Assembly: GCA_023428295.1 (NCBI GenBank)
Contig: JAEYYV010000330.1
Span: 1-57,545, forward strand
DNA from: Pseudomonadota bacterium
GTDB taxonomy: Bacteria > Myxococcota_A > Polyangia > Haliangiales > Haliangiaceae
Reading direction: 5' to 3'
Length of the DNA stretch: 57,545 nucleotides
Part shown: positions 35,201 to 42,838 of the stretch, in pieces
Layout: each line of letters starts with the position of its first letter
Numbering within the stretch: the first letter of the stretch is position 1
Notes under the pieces: generated by a model
What the model saw: only the letters and a program-made list of their open reading frames with translations
What the model was told of the DNA's origin: nothing
Databases searched by the model: none
Translations under genes and position numbers: made by a program

Positions 35201-37447
35201 GTCGCGCTCCTCGCGCGCTTGCGGCGTCTCGGCGGGCTCGTGCTTCGCGAGCATGCGCGCGGCGATGTGACGATGCGCCCACAGCCGCGGCAAGTAGCCC
35301 GCGCCCGCCGCGCTCGCGTCGAGCGCGATGCGCTGCTGCCACGGGGCCCCGTTCGACGTACCCGACAGCTCGAGCGCGGCAGGCGTACCGTCGCCAGCGA
35401 GCTTCGCGACGATCTCGAGCTCTTCGCCGTCGGCGATCTGTGGCGAGCGAACGTAGAGCGTCGACGGCACGAGCTGATCGTTCGCGTCGACGAGACGCGC
35501 GCCGATCCCCGTGACACGCGACGTGTGCAGCGCGGCGACGAGATCGAACGCGCGCCAACCGAGGTCATCCGCGAGGTCGACCGTCGTTGCATAGCCTCCC
35601 GTCGCCGCCGCGAGCGCTTCGAGCGTCTGCGTATCTGCACCGTCACCGACGCCGACGCCGATGAACTGCGCCTTGCCCGTGATCTTCTGGCGCAGCGCAT
35701 CGAGCTGACGAGAGCCGCTCGTGACCACGCCGTCGCCGAGGTAGACGATCATCGCGTCGTCGGCGGTCGTCCCCGCGAGCAGCGCGATCGCGGAGTCGAG
35801 CGCGAGCGCGAAGTCCGTCGCACCCACATCGCCCTCGCCCGCCAGCGCCGCGCGCAGCTTCTGGCGATCGACGTCGAGCACGCGCGTCGGCGCGAGCTTG
35901 GTGCGCGCCTCCACGTCGAACGCGACGACCGCCAGCGTGTCCTCTTCATCGAGCTCGCGCACGAACGCGTCGACGAGATCCGCTTGCGCGCGCCGCTCCA
36001 TCGAGCCGCGCGACGCGCTCACGTCGTCGAGGATGACCCACGTACGCGGCCGATACGCACGCGCTTCGTTTGGCAACTGCGCGGGCGAGCGCACCATCAC
36101 GTAGCGCGCGCCGTCGAGAGTTTCGGTGACCACGGATGCTCTCTGCTGCGCGTCGCGCACGCGCAGGACGAGCGAGTCGCCGATCGTGTCGCCGTTCTTG
36201 CGATACGTGACCTTCGCGTCGTCGCCCGTCCGCTCGACGGTGATCGGGTGGCTCGTCGACGTGATCTCGCAGTTCGCGCAACCTCGCACGGTCACGTCGA
36301 ACGCGACCTCGCCCACCGGTGCATCGATCTGCGGCAGCGGAACCGTGAGCGACCAATCGCCGTACAGCTTCGGGATGCTCTGCGTGTACGCGAGCATCAG
36401 GCGCTTCTCCTGTCGCGCGGGCAACGGATACACGCGCAGCGACACCTTGCCCGTGCCCTCCCACTCGAGGAGCGCGGGGTCGACGCGGCGATAGACGAGC
36501 TCCTCGTAGATCCGTCGCGCGCGCATGCGCTCGACAACGGCGGACTCGGTCAGCGTGCCATCGACGTACATCGCCAGTCGCTGGAGCGCCGCATCGGACG
36601 GAATGCCGAACTTGTAGACGCCCTCGAGCACGCGATTCTCCGCGTTGAAGAACGTCTGATCGAGTGCGACGCGCGCGACCTGATTCTCGACGACGATATC
36701 GACGCCGAGCTTCTTTAGCGGCAGCGGATACTCCTCTCCGAACACGCCGTTGCGCACGCCAGGATCACGCGCGAACAGCGTGCCGTTGCGCAGCGGCGTG
36801 ACGTCGTGCTCCGCGCGTCGACGCGCCTGGGCCGCCCACGACACGAGGTGCGAGAGTCGCGGCGCGGGACCTCGTGTCGGCGGACGGCCGGGCTCGGCCA
36901 CCGCTTGCTCGCCGGCGTGCAGCACCACATCACCTGCAGACGTCGCGAGCTTCACCTGTCCGCGCACCACCGCGGTCGTGGTCCGGTCCTTGGTCGCATC
37001 GACGAGGAATCGCGTGCCGAGCACGTGAATCGTTCCGTGCTGCGTCTCGACGACAAAGTCACCCTTGCCCGGTGCGATGTCGAGCAGCGCCGCGCCATCG
37101 ACACGCACGCGACGGTCCGCGAGCATCGTCACCTGCGAGTCGCCCTCGACGATCCACGAGGAGCCATCCTCGAGCTTCGTGATCGTTCCGCCCGTCGTGA
37201 CATCGTCGCGGTCCACGAGGCGCGTGACGAGCAGCACCGCGGCCGCCGCAGCGACGAGCCCGAGCCCCGCGGCGCGAAGTCCTCGCATCGGCGTCTTTGC
37301 CACCGCTTCCACGCCGTGCTTCGCGACGAGCTGCGAGCGCATGCGCGCGCGCGCGCTGTCCGTCAGCTTCGGCGCTTCACCGCCCGACTCGAGGAGCGTC
37401 GAGACGTTCTGCTCGAGAACGTCGTCTTGATTGTGTTGGTTGTTCAT
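32249..37447 (-). CDS. Giant FecR-VIT-VWA-helical-repeat membrane protein, putative anti-sigma factor
   Basis: The 1732-aa protein starts at ATG 37447 (GGAGG ribosome site), overlapping the sigma factor stop. The order is: short cytoplasmic N-terminus (1-52), TM helix (about 57-76), FecR-like beta domain (about 95-185; WIVEGDSQVTML, THGTIHVLGTRFLVD-like), VIT domain (about 240-360; QTFFNAENRVLEGVYKF, YEELVYRRVDP), VWA domain (about 468-640) with an intact MIDAS DVSAS (475-479), a Gly-rich and basic linker, a beta-rich region, and a long TPR-like helical C-terminus (last 450 residues). VIT-VWA proteins normally bind other proteins. Placement after an ECF sigma gene and the FecR domain suggest a membrane anti-sigma sensor. 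The frame stays open upstream but in another gene's sequence. Confidence 0.88.
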   Translation of the reverse strand: MNNQHNQDDVLEQNVSTLLESGGEAPKLTDSARARMRSQLVAKHGVEAVAKTPMRGLRAAGLGLVAAAAAVLLVTRLVDRDDVTTGGTITKLEDGSSWIVEGDSQVTMLADRRVRVDGAALLDIAPGKGDFVVETQHGTIHVLGTRFLVDATKDRTTTAVVRGQVKLATSAGDVVLHAGEQAVAEPGRPPTRGPAPRLSHLVSWAAQARRRAEHDVTPLRNGTLFARDPGVRNGVFGEEYPLPLKKLGVDIVVENQVARVALDQTFFNAENRVLEGVYKFGIPSDAALQRLAMYVDGTLTESAVVERMRARRIYEELVYRRVDPALLEWEGTGKVSLRVYPLPARQEKRLMLAYTQSIPKLYGDWSLTVPLPQIDAPVGEVAFDVTVRGCANCEITSTSHPITVERTGDDAKVTYRKNGDTIGDSLVLRVRDAQQRASVVTETLDGARYVMVRSPAQLPNEARAYRPRTWVILDDVSASRGSMERRAQADLVDAFVRELDEEDTLAVVAFDVEARTKLAPTRVLDVDRQKLRAALAGEGDVGATDFALALDSAIALLAGTTADDAMIVYLGDGVVTSGSRQLDALRQKITGKAQFIGVGVGDGADTQTLEALAAATGGYATTVDLADDLGWRAFDLVAALHTSRVTGIGARLVDANDQLVPSTLYVRSPQIADGEELEIVAKLAGDGTPAALELSGTSNGAPWQQRIALDASAAGAGYLPRLWAHRHIAARMLAKHEPAETPQAREERDEAIRKEVVELGKQYFLLSRHTSLIVLENDKMYATYGVRKGQGDTWAPYAMPDKIPVVTVAHTTPVDVASDAEVFRIPHQIFYSYAQMDLGGGLLGGELGGWDSVETLSDGQLGLGVNAFGNGHGALGNARTRRQLDLEVPKIPEINAPAEPEESGAEERKSARATSAKAMRPPSPDGDLDRRGPRPSARKRVTTIEPQQSGRWPNKWASHSRGGLVAQRFTHPMDMAYDDLTAFMPALFADASDAWREDLETAAVSPSHPIDTASKSLLEKARAALPAGVYRWGEHEIAVDSARRMGWRRTTDVDLVETASFDGATFTRRYAELGIDVTRAIASDDIALSLAYLPVWIADPSHYARYFEVKATGPRTITLSSYASGKPVVMFELELDANHHLVAIRNGAGKTLLAITWGPVGPIAARTQDGDIAVGFTGQAIADATAWAHQASPAQRTVVELPTRMPSYWEARLKTETAGSAAWRHAQRQHLVSLAATSNRAGLFSAYEALRASGGTELGDLVLASAGIATSSTDKQFADALAPHASSPIARYLVAGRAYGKNPQPDRMTPQTTAGAIGALWQLREIAALNAAAKSTLAVDRLVALGARALQLRLLAASFTSNRYDLGAADIIRAWQSVAVGRYKNVARANAASALHNRGAYEQAADMIAVMIDELDLTADPPILGSGAYAVQQSRRGNAGWQLLWTRWRDRVLAGTSYDHVMALAQLAAQHPTDAHAIFARAIELAGDDVDRQVHIANIAVAHNLPALAEVLVDELVKKHDTAELHQLAAQFAQQQRRTSDALAHLEAAQRASADEAVTISTVRSELRTIIATAKELALESTGTARHAAVERAMQWGAKWRAIDPGNPDIDRLLGELQLAVGNQREAWRQLSGVIERDPMAGAGYITVAEAFEARGKVEEALDYWQQAIVIEQTNPTPRVRKAQALIALGRTAEGDALLEQVAKGTWHDIWMGQVYQAKSLLERGKAKAGAR

Positions 37448-38076
37448 TGCGAGACCTCCGCAGTGGCGGCCGACAGCGTCGACGCGAGGGTGTTGAACGT
37501 GTCGCGGAACGCTCGTCGCGCGCGGGCGAGGAGCGACTTCGTCGCGTCGACGGAGATGCCGAGCTCTGCTGCGAGGGTCTCGAGGCTCTCTCCATCGATG
37601 TACTTGCGAGTGAGCGCGGTCTTGTACTGCTCGGGCAGGTGCGCGACCGCCATGTGCACGAGGTCGCGTGTCTCTGCGCGCTCGAGCACGTCGCCGGGCA
37701 ACGGCCGCTCGGCCATCGCGGCGAACGTCTGTGCCAGCGTCGCGTCGATGCGCTCCCACGTCGACTGGAGCTCGTCGCTGCGCTTGTGAGCTCGCAGATG
37801 ATCGCGGATCACATTGCGCGAGAGCACCGTGAGCCACGAGCCGACCGAGCCGCGCTGCGAGTCGTAGTCGCTTTGTCGCGACAACGCGATCGTGAATGTC
37901 TCCTGCACGACATCCTCGGCCAGCGAGTGATCGCGGCCGACCCGGTAGAACACGAAGGCGTACAGGCCATCGACGTGCGCGTCGTAGAACCTGCCGATCG
38001 CGTCCTTGTCACCGGCCTTCGCAGCGCGCAGATCGGCGCCGGGGCCAGATCGAAAGAGGCGGGCGAGAAAGCTCAT
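37444..38076 (-). CDS. ECF sigma factor (sigma-70 family)
   Basis: From ATG 38076 this is 210 aa. Region 2 is DAHVDGLYAFVFYRVG then AEDVVQETFTIAL (about 35-75). Region 4 is LPEQYKTALTRKYIDG then LAAELGISVDATKSLLARARRAF (about 145-190). The linker between them is typical of ECF factors. It would direct RNA polymerase to a dedicated regulon when released by its anti-sigma factor, probably the FecR-containing protein that overlaps its 3' end by four bases (ATGA). An in-frame TTG at 38115 could give a longer start, but sequence before ATG 38076 looks non-coding. Divergent from the TonB-like gene. Confidence 0.9.
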   Translation of the reverse strand: MSFLARLFRSGPGADLRAAKAGDKDAIGRFYDAHVDGLYAFVFYRVGRDHSLAEDVVQETFTIALSRQSDYDSQRGSVGSWLTVLSRNVIRDHLRAHKRSDELQSTWERIDATLAQTFAAMAERPLPGDVLERAETRDLVHMAVAHLPEQYKTALTRKYIDGESLETLAAELGISVDATKSLLARARRAFRDTFNTLASTLSAATAEVSQ

Positions 38077-38193
38077 GACGGTAGGTGTCAACGACCGTCC
38101 CCGAGGTGTCGCCAACCCTCACGAGCATCCCCTCGCCCACCCATGCCTGCAACGATTTCAGGGGCCTAGAAGTCGCGTCACCAGCCGAAAGCG

Positions 38194-39546
38194 ATGCGTG
38201 CCGAGCAACGATTCGAGCGCGATACTGGTCGCATCCCGGTGCGCCCCACATCGTCGACGAGCTCGGCACTCCCCTCGGGAGCGTCGCGCGCGCGAGCTTC
38301 GTCGCGCCTGTCGACCGCGCGCACGCTCGCCATCTCGGCGGCGGTCCACGCCGTCGTTCTTGGCGCTGTCCAGCTCGTCGCCGAACCCATTCGTCGAGCT
38401 CCCGAGAAGGCGGTCTCGGTCGAGCTCGTTCCCCCCACGTCTCCGTCCCCGGCGACACCCGACGACCGCACGCCGGTCGATGTCGTGTTCTTGGATTCGG
38501 CCGACGAGCCGCCGGCCATCGCACCACTTCCGTCGCTGCCCGCATTGCGCGAGCGCACGAGCGAGCGCACGAGCGAGCGAACGAGCGAGCGAACGAGCGA
38601 TCGAACGAGCGAGCGCACGAGCGATGCGACGAGCACTCCGAGCGACAGACCGACGACCGATGCGCCTACGCGCAATCCGTACCTCGACATGCGCCGCGCG
38701 CCACGCCCCGGCACGTTCGTTCGCGATCACTGGGACGATCTCGAGAACGTCCCGAACGGAACGACGCCCGAGCGCGATCTCTCGACGGGCAAGCTCGCGC
38801 CCGACGGCAACGGCACGCACAAGTCCGATCAGGGTGCGTTCGTCGCGAAGGTAGACAAAGACGGGAGCGTGAAGCTCACCGACAAGCGGAACGTCAACAT
38901 TCGTCTCACGCTCCCCACGCCCAAAGACATCGGCGACATGGTTCAAGCCTGGTACTACGATCCGAACAAGCCCGTCGGAACCCTCGGCCCGCCGAACGCG
39001 CCGAAGCGACCGAAGAACCTCACGCGCGAGGACATCTCCGGTGCGGAGCGCCTCTATGGCAACGACTCGCCGGTGTACGCGCACGAGAAGGATCCGAACC
39101 CCGGGGCCGGCGGTGGCATTCCGATCGCGGCCGGCGGCTTCGACATCACCGACGCGATCACGCGCCGCAAGGGATCCGATCCGTATGCGAGCAAGAAGCT
39201 CGCGTTCCTCGACTCGACCCGCGACGAGCGCGTGCAGATCGGGGCGAAGCACAAGTCGCAGCAGCTCGCGCAGGTCGCGCAGATCGTGAAGAAGAACCTC
39301 GCGCGGGTGTGGGCCACAACGAACGATCCTCAGCAGCGCAAGCAAGCGCTGTTCGAGATGTGGGACGAATGCGTCGAGTCCGGCAGCGCCGAGATCGTCG
39401 AAGCGGCGAAGACCGCGCGAGCGATCATCGTGGGCTTCGCGCGCGCTCACTTCCCCGCGGGTAGCGAACACGCGTTCACCGAGGCGGAGATCGCGGCGTG
39501 CAATCGCGCAAAGCAGTCGTCCGCGCGGTTCGATCCCTATGAATAG
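38194..39546 (+). CDS. TonB-like single-TM protein with ERTS tetrapeptide repeats
   Basis: The 450-aa protein has one TM helix (about 47-63; LAISAAVHAVVLGAVQL) after a basic N-terminus, then a Pro-rich stretch and a hydrophilic linker with seven four-residue repeats (ERTS variants), then a large soluble domain and a Cys-containing C-terminal helical region (VKKNLARVWA, DECVESGSAEI). This resembles energy-transducer (TonB/TolA-like) topology, with a periplasm-spanning linker. The C-terminal domain is not a clear TonB domain. It is divergent from the ECF sigma gene and could be a target of it. The function is otherwise unknown. Confidence 0.8.
   Translation: MRAEQRFERDTGRIPVRPTSSTSSALPSGASRARASSRLSTARTLAISAAVHAVVLGAVQLVAEPIRRAPEKAVSVELVPPTSPSPATPDDRTPVDVVFLDSADEPPAIAPLPSLPALRERTSERTSERTSERTSDRTSERTSDATSTPSDRPTTDAPTRNPYLDMRRAPRPGTFVRDHWDDLENVPNGTTPERDLSTGKLAPDGNGTHKSDQGAFVAKVDKDGSVKLTDKRNVNIRLTLPTPKDIGDMVQAWYYDPNKPVGTLGPPNAPKRPKNLTREDISGAERLYGNDSPVYAHEKDPNPGAGGGIPIAAGGFDITDAITRRKGSDPYASKKLAFLDSTRDERVQIGAKHKSQQLAQVAQIVKKNLARVWATTNDPQQRKQALFEMWDECVESGSAEIVEAAKTARAIIVGFARAHFPAGSEHAFTEAEIAACNRAKQSSARFDPYE
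38551..38634 (+). repeat. 12-bp tandem repeat, seven units
   Basis: The unit is GAGCGCACGAGC with C/A and GAG/GAT variants, 84 bp in all, encoding ERTS, ERTS, ERTS, ERTS, DRTS, ERTS, DATS. It lies in the linker of the TonB-like protein. Confidence 0.95.
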
Positions 39547-39570
39547 CGTTGCTGTACGTAGAGTTGATCA

Positions 39571-39582
39571 TTTGATGTCAAA
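39571..39582. promoter_or_regulatory. Small inverted repeat (TTTGATGTCAAA) in an AT-rich gap
   Basis: Five-base arms with a two-base centre, in the 110-bp gap before the YXWGXW gene and in the most AT-rich stretch nearby. It could be an operator; nothing more supports it. The rest of the gap holds only the ribosome site of the next gene. Confidence 0.25.
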
Positions 39583-39656
39583 GTGTTTCAACGCGAAGAG
39601 ACGGACTGCAGCGCCGTCGAAGTGGCGATAGCGTTACCCCCCAACAAGGAGACGAC

Positions 39657-41246
39657 ATGCGAATTCGATGGATCTCGCTCGTCGCGGCGTGCGCGCTAGG
39701 CGCACCCGTGGCACTCGCGCAGCCGCGCGATGATCGCGACGACAGACAAGCGCGACGGTTGCCACCGCCGAAGGACGACGGTCCAAAGGAAGCACCGCCA
39801 CCCCCCAAGGCAGAGGCCGCGCCAGGGACGAAGGCCGGCTACATCTGGGTGGCGGGTCGTTGGAACTGGAAGGATGGCAAGTACGAATGGGTGCCCGGCC
39901 ATTGGGAGCGCACGCGCGCGAACAAGCAGTGGCGCGAGGGCCGCTGGGAGAAGCGCGGTGATCGCTGGGCGTGGGTCGAAGGTTCGTGGGTCTCTGCGAA
40001 CGAGCCCGCACCAGCACCAACTCCAACGCCGCCATCGCCACCCCCTCGCGCCAATGACTATCCGCGCGAGGCGCCGCCGCCTCCGCGCGAGGAGAAGCGC
40101 GACGCTGCACGCGCCGGTTACGTCTGGGTCGCGGGAGAGTGGGATTGGAAGAACGGAAAGTACGAGTGGGTCCCCGGTCACTGGGAGCGCGAGCGCGCCA
40201 ACAAGGAGTGGCGGCCGTCGCGCTGGGAACAGCGCGATGGACGCTGGCAACGCACGCCTGGTGATTGGATCGATCGCGGCACCACGCTGCCACCACCCGT
40301 CGCCAACGACTATCCGCGGGAAGCACCGCCGCCCTTGCGCCAAGAGAAGCGCGAGGCCGCGCGCGCCGGCTACGTCTGGGTCGACGGCGAGTGGGACTGG
40401 AAGAACGGAAAGTACGAGTGGGTCCCCGGACACTGGGAGCGCGAACGCGCCAACAAGGAATGGCGACCCGCGCGCTGGGAGCAGCGTGATGGGCGCTGGC
40501 AGCGAACGCCCGGTGACTGGATCGATCGCAACACCAAGCCGCCGGTCGTGACGCCGAGCAAGCCGGCCCCGCGTCGCGATTGGAAGTTCGAGCGTCCCGT
40601 CGTGTCGAACTACTGGCCGAACAAAGGCAAGGTCGGCGCGAAGGTCGTCATCCGCGGAAAGAACTTCCCGAAGAACGCGTCCGTCCTCTGGGCTGGCAAG
40701 GAGATCCGTGGCGTGAAGGTCACCGACGAGGAGATGCGCTTCGTCGTGCCGAACGACGCGACGTCGGGACTCATCGCGGTGCGCGCGGGTGGGCAGACGT
40801 TGCTCGTCGGAAACTTCGAGGTCGCCCCCGACTACGATGCGGAAGCCGAGCGCAAGCGTCTCGAAGAGGAGGCGCGCAAGAAAGCAGAGGCCGAGTGGGC
40901 CGCGCGTCAGAAGCAGCTCGCCAAGGATCGCGCCGCGCGCGAGAAGGCTGTCCTCGATCGGTGGAACGAGCGCGTGTCGACGCGCGAGCAGCGCCGCGCC
41001 GAGACGCTCGCGCAGATCCGCGCGCGCTACGCCGCCGCGTTCCTCGCGAGCCCCGAGACGCAGGACGAGATGAACTTGCACGCGCAGCGCATCGCGGAGC
41101 TGGTGCGCATGGCGGACGTCGCCGAGATCAAGGCCGACACGAAGCTCGGCGTTCGCGTGGACATGCTCCGCGAGCGCGAGGAACAACGTCACGAGGAGCG
41201 CATGGCTGCCCTGGATGCCGCGTTCCGCGCAGGAGGTGCTCGATGA
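39657..41246 (+). CDS. Exported YXWGXW-repeat and TIG-domain protein
   Basis: The 529-aa protein begins at ATG 39657 with a strong ribosome site (AAGGAG). The signal peptide is residues 1-21 (ALAQ). Three Trp-rich units follow (about 61-110, 154-205, 238-289), each of the form GYVWVAGEWDWKNGKYEWV and PGHWER, separated by Pro-rich linkers. The second and third are tandem 84-aa copies. A TIG/IPT beta-sandwich (about 305-385; VVSNYWPNKGKVGAKVVIRG) and a long charged coiled coil finish the protein. YXWGXW proteins are secreted or envelope-associated and of unknown function. The stop overlaps the start of the small lipoprotein gene (ATGA). Confidence 0.9.
   Translation: MRIRWISLVAACALGAPVALAQPRDDRDDRQARRLPPPKDDGPKEAPPPPKAEAAPGTKAGYIWVAGRWNWKDGKYEWVPGHWERTRANKQWREGRWEKRGDRWAWVEGSWVSANEPAPAPTPTPPSPPPRANDYPREAPPPPREEKRDAARAGYVWVAGEWDWKNGKYEWVPGHWERERANKEWRPSRWEQRDGRWQRTPGDWIDRGTTLPPPVANDYPREAPPPLRQEKREAARAGYVWVDGEWDWKNGKYEWVPGHWERERANKEWRPARWEQRDGRWQRTPGDWIDRNTKPPVVTPSKPAPRRDWKFERPVVSNYWPNKGKVGAKVVIRGKNFPKNASVLWAGKEIRGVKVTDEEMRFVVPNDATSGLIAVRAGGQTLLVGNFEVAPDYDAEAERKRLEEEARKKAEAEWAARQKQLAKDRAAREKAVLDRWNERVSTREQRRAETLAQIRARYAAAFLASPETQDEMNLHAQRIAELVRMADVAEIKADTKLGVRVDMLREREEQRHEERMAALDAAFRAGGAR
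40053..40556 (+). repeat. Tandem 252-bp repeat, two copies, in the YXWGXW gene
   Basis: The copies 40053-40304 and 40305-40556 are highly similar at the DNA level and keep frame (84 aa each, starting NDYPREAPPP). This suggests a recent in-frame duplication. The first Trp-rich unit (from about 39837) is more diverged. Confidence 0.85.
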
Positions 41247-41551
41247 AGAAGCTCGCATTCGTTCTCCTCGTCGCAGCCGCATGCGGCAAGTCCGCCGACA
41301 AGGCGCCGCCCGCCGACCCTCCGCCGACCGGAAGTGGAAGCGCCGTCGCTGCGACCGAAGAGCCCAGCGCTCCTGCGGGCAGCGGCTCGGACACCAACAC
41401 CGGTAGTGGCAGCGCGGACGACGAGGTCGTCGCCGACATCGATGTCGCGACACCGATGGACTACGAGGACCTCGCCAACGAAGAGATCACCGACAAGACG
41501 GTCGAAGCTCGGTTGAAGGCCCTCGAGACCGAGCTCACGTTGGCGAACTAG
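41243..41551 (+). CDS. Small lipoprotein
   Basis: The 102-aa protein starts at ATG 41243, overlapping the YXWGXW stop, with a ribosome site (AGGAGG). A short signal ends in lipobox AAAC (LVAAACGKS). The mature part is a Gly/Ser/Ala/Pro-rich low-complexity linker followed by an acidic helix (YEDLANEEITDKTVEARL). There is no known family. Coupling to the YXWGXW protein suggests they act together at the envelope. Confidence 0.82.
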   Translation: MKKLAFVLLVAAACGKSADKAPPADPPPTGSGSAVAATEEPSAPAGSGSDTNTGSGSADDEVVADIDVATPMDYEDLANEEITDKTVEARLKALETELTLAN

Positions 41552-41562
41552 TTCGCAGACCA

Positions 41563-41597
41563 CTCGCTCTGCTGCTGGATGTTCGGCGCAGAGCGAG
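41563..41597 (+). terminator. Possible hairpin after the small lipoprotein gene
   Basis: A perfect 9-bp inverted repeat (CTCGCTCTG and CAGAGCGAG) with a 17-base loop, 12 bases after the stop at 41551. No U-tract follows, so intrinsic termination is uncertain. Confidence 0.35.
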
Positions 41598-41655
41598 CCT
41601 CGATCCCGCGATGCGCTCGCTCGCGGTCCTCGTGCTCGCGCTCCGCGCGCCGTGC

Positions 41656-41661
41656 TATCAA
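41656..41661 (+). promoter_or_regulatory. Possible -10 element (TATCAA) before the kinase gene
   Basis: The hexamer ends five bases before ATG 41667, which has no Shine-Dalgarno. Confidence 0.3.
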
Positions 41662-41666
41662 GCGGC

Positions 41667-42809
41667 ATGTCCGCGAAGCCGTTCGACGGTCCCCTGATCG
41701 GGGGACGGTTTCGGCTCGGACCGCAGCTCGGCAAGGGCTCCCAGGGCGAGCTGTTTCTCGCCAAGGACGAGAAGGCGAAGGGCGCCGACGACAAAGAAGT
41801 GGTCGTCAAGCGACTGCGACCGAGCGGCGCGTGGAAGTCGTTCGAGCTGTTCGAGCGCGAGGCCAAGGTGCTCTCGCAGCTCCGGCATGCAGGCGTGCCC
41901 CGCTTCTACGCGACCGTCGAGGAGCCGCCCGGCACGTTCAACCTCGTGATGCAGTACGTACCCGGCGAGGATCTGCGAAAGCTGACCCAGCGCAGGCGGC
42001 TCTCGCAGATCGAGCTGCGCGACGTGCTCATCCGTTCGCTCGAGGTGCTCGACTACTTGCACAACCGCGTGCCGGCGGTCGTCCATCGCGACATCAAGCC
42101 GTCGAACATCATCCGCGGCTCGGACGGTCGGATCTCGCTCGTCGATTTTGGCGGCGTACTCGATGCAGCGCGCGATCGCGGAGGCTCCACGATCGTCGGA
42201 ACGTTCGGCTACATGGCGCCCGAGCAGCTGCATGGCCAGGCCACGCCCGCGACCGACATCTACGCGCTCGGCGCCACCATCGTCGCGCTCGCAGGCGGCG
42301 TGGAGCCCGAGGATGTTCCGCGCAAGGGCCTGCGTATGGATCTCGCGAAGCACCTGCCCTCACTCGACGACGGCTTCCGATCCGTGCTCTTCGCGATGAC
42401 GGATCCGGATCCCGAGAAGCGCCCGCAGCGCGCGCGGGACGTCGTCGCGCTGCTCGCGAAGACCAAGCCTGTGGTGGAGAAGCGCGCGAAAGAATCGCGT
42501 GCACTCACCACGCGTCCCGCCGCGGAGCTCGCGCCGCGCATGATGTTCGGCGACGTCCAAGAGCCGCTCGGCACGGTGCTGCGGCTCGCGGTGCTCGGCT
42601 TTGGCTTTGGCGGCTGGGTCGCGATGGCCGGTATTCGTCTCTCGCTCGCGATCGTGATCGGCATCGCGACCGCGCTGACGTTCCCCGTGAAGAGGGCGCG
42701 CACCACGCTCGGCGGAGTGCGCGGCGAGCTCGACGAGATGCTCGCGGAAGGCCAAGGCGGTTTCACGGATCTCATGCGCGCGGCCAAGGCGCGACGAAAA
42801 CGCAGATGA
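41667..42809 (+). CDS. Hanks-type Ser/Thr protein kinase, membrane-anchored
   Basis: About 380 aa from ATG 41667 (GTG 41652 is an alternative). The kinase motifs are complete: Gly loop LGKGSQGELFLA, catalytic Lys in EVVVKRL, catalytic loop HRDIKPSNII, metal-binding DFG (LVDFGGV), and APE (YMAPEQ). The kinase domain ends near residue 265. A hydrophobic hairpin (about 300-340; LGFGFGGWVAMAGIRLSLAIVIG) follows, and a short basic C-terminus. It lacks any extracellular sensor domain, so both ends are probably cytoplasmic. It could phosphorylate FHA-domain partners such as the activator at 20963, but that is a guess. The GST-like gene follows immediately. Confidence 0.92.
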   Translation: MSAKPFDGPLIGGRFRLGPQLGKGSQGELFLAKDEKAKGADDKEVVVKRLRPSGAWKSFELFEREAKVLSQLRHAGVPRFYATVEEPPGTFNLVMQYVPGEDLRKLTQRRRLSQIELRDVLIRSLEVLDYLHNRVPAVVHRDIKPSNIIRGSDGRISLVDFGGVLDAARDRGGSTIVGTFGYMAPEQLHGQATPATDIYALGATIVALAGGVEPEDVPRKGLRMDLAKHLPSLDDGFRSVLFAMTDPDPEKRPQRARDVVALLAKTKPVVEKRAKESRALTTRPAAELAPRMMFGDVQEPLGTVLRLAVLGFGFGGWVAMAGIRLSLAIVIGIATALTFPVKRARTTLGGVRGELDEMLAEGQGGFTDLMRAAKARRKRR

Positions 42810-42838
42810 CGCGCGCAGGAAGCGGAGAAGACGACGCG

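Noticed and set aside
33878..36718. 946-codon open frame on plus, opposite the FecR-VIT-VWA gene
   Set aside because: The same Arg-rich shadow pattern; the minus strand shows recognisable domains in order.
38076..38115. Longer sigma factor start (TTG 38115)
   Set aside because: Residues before ATG 38076 do not resemble ECF factors, and a TTGACA lies in the stretch.
38551..38634. Short repeats as a CRISPR array
   Set aside because: Contiguous 12-bp units without spacers, inside a coding frame.
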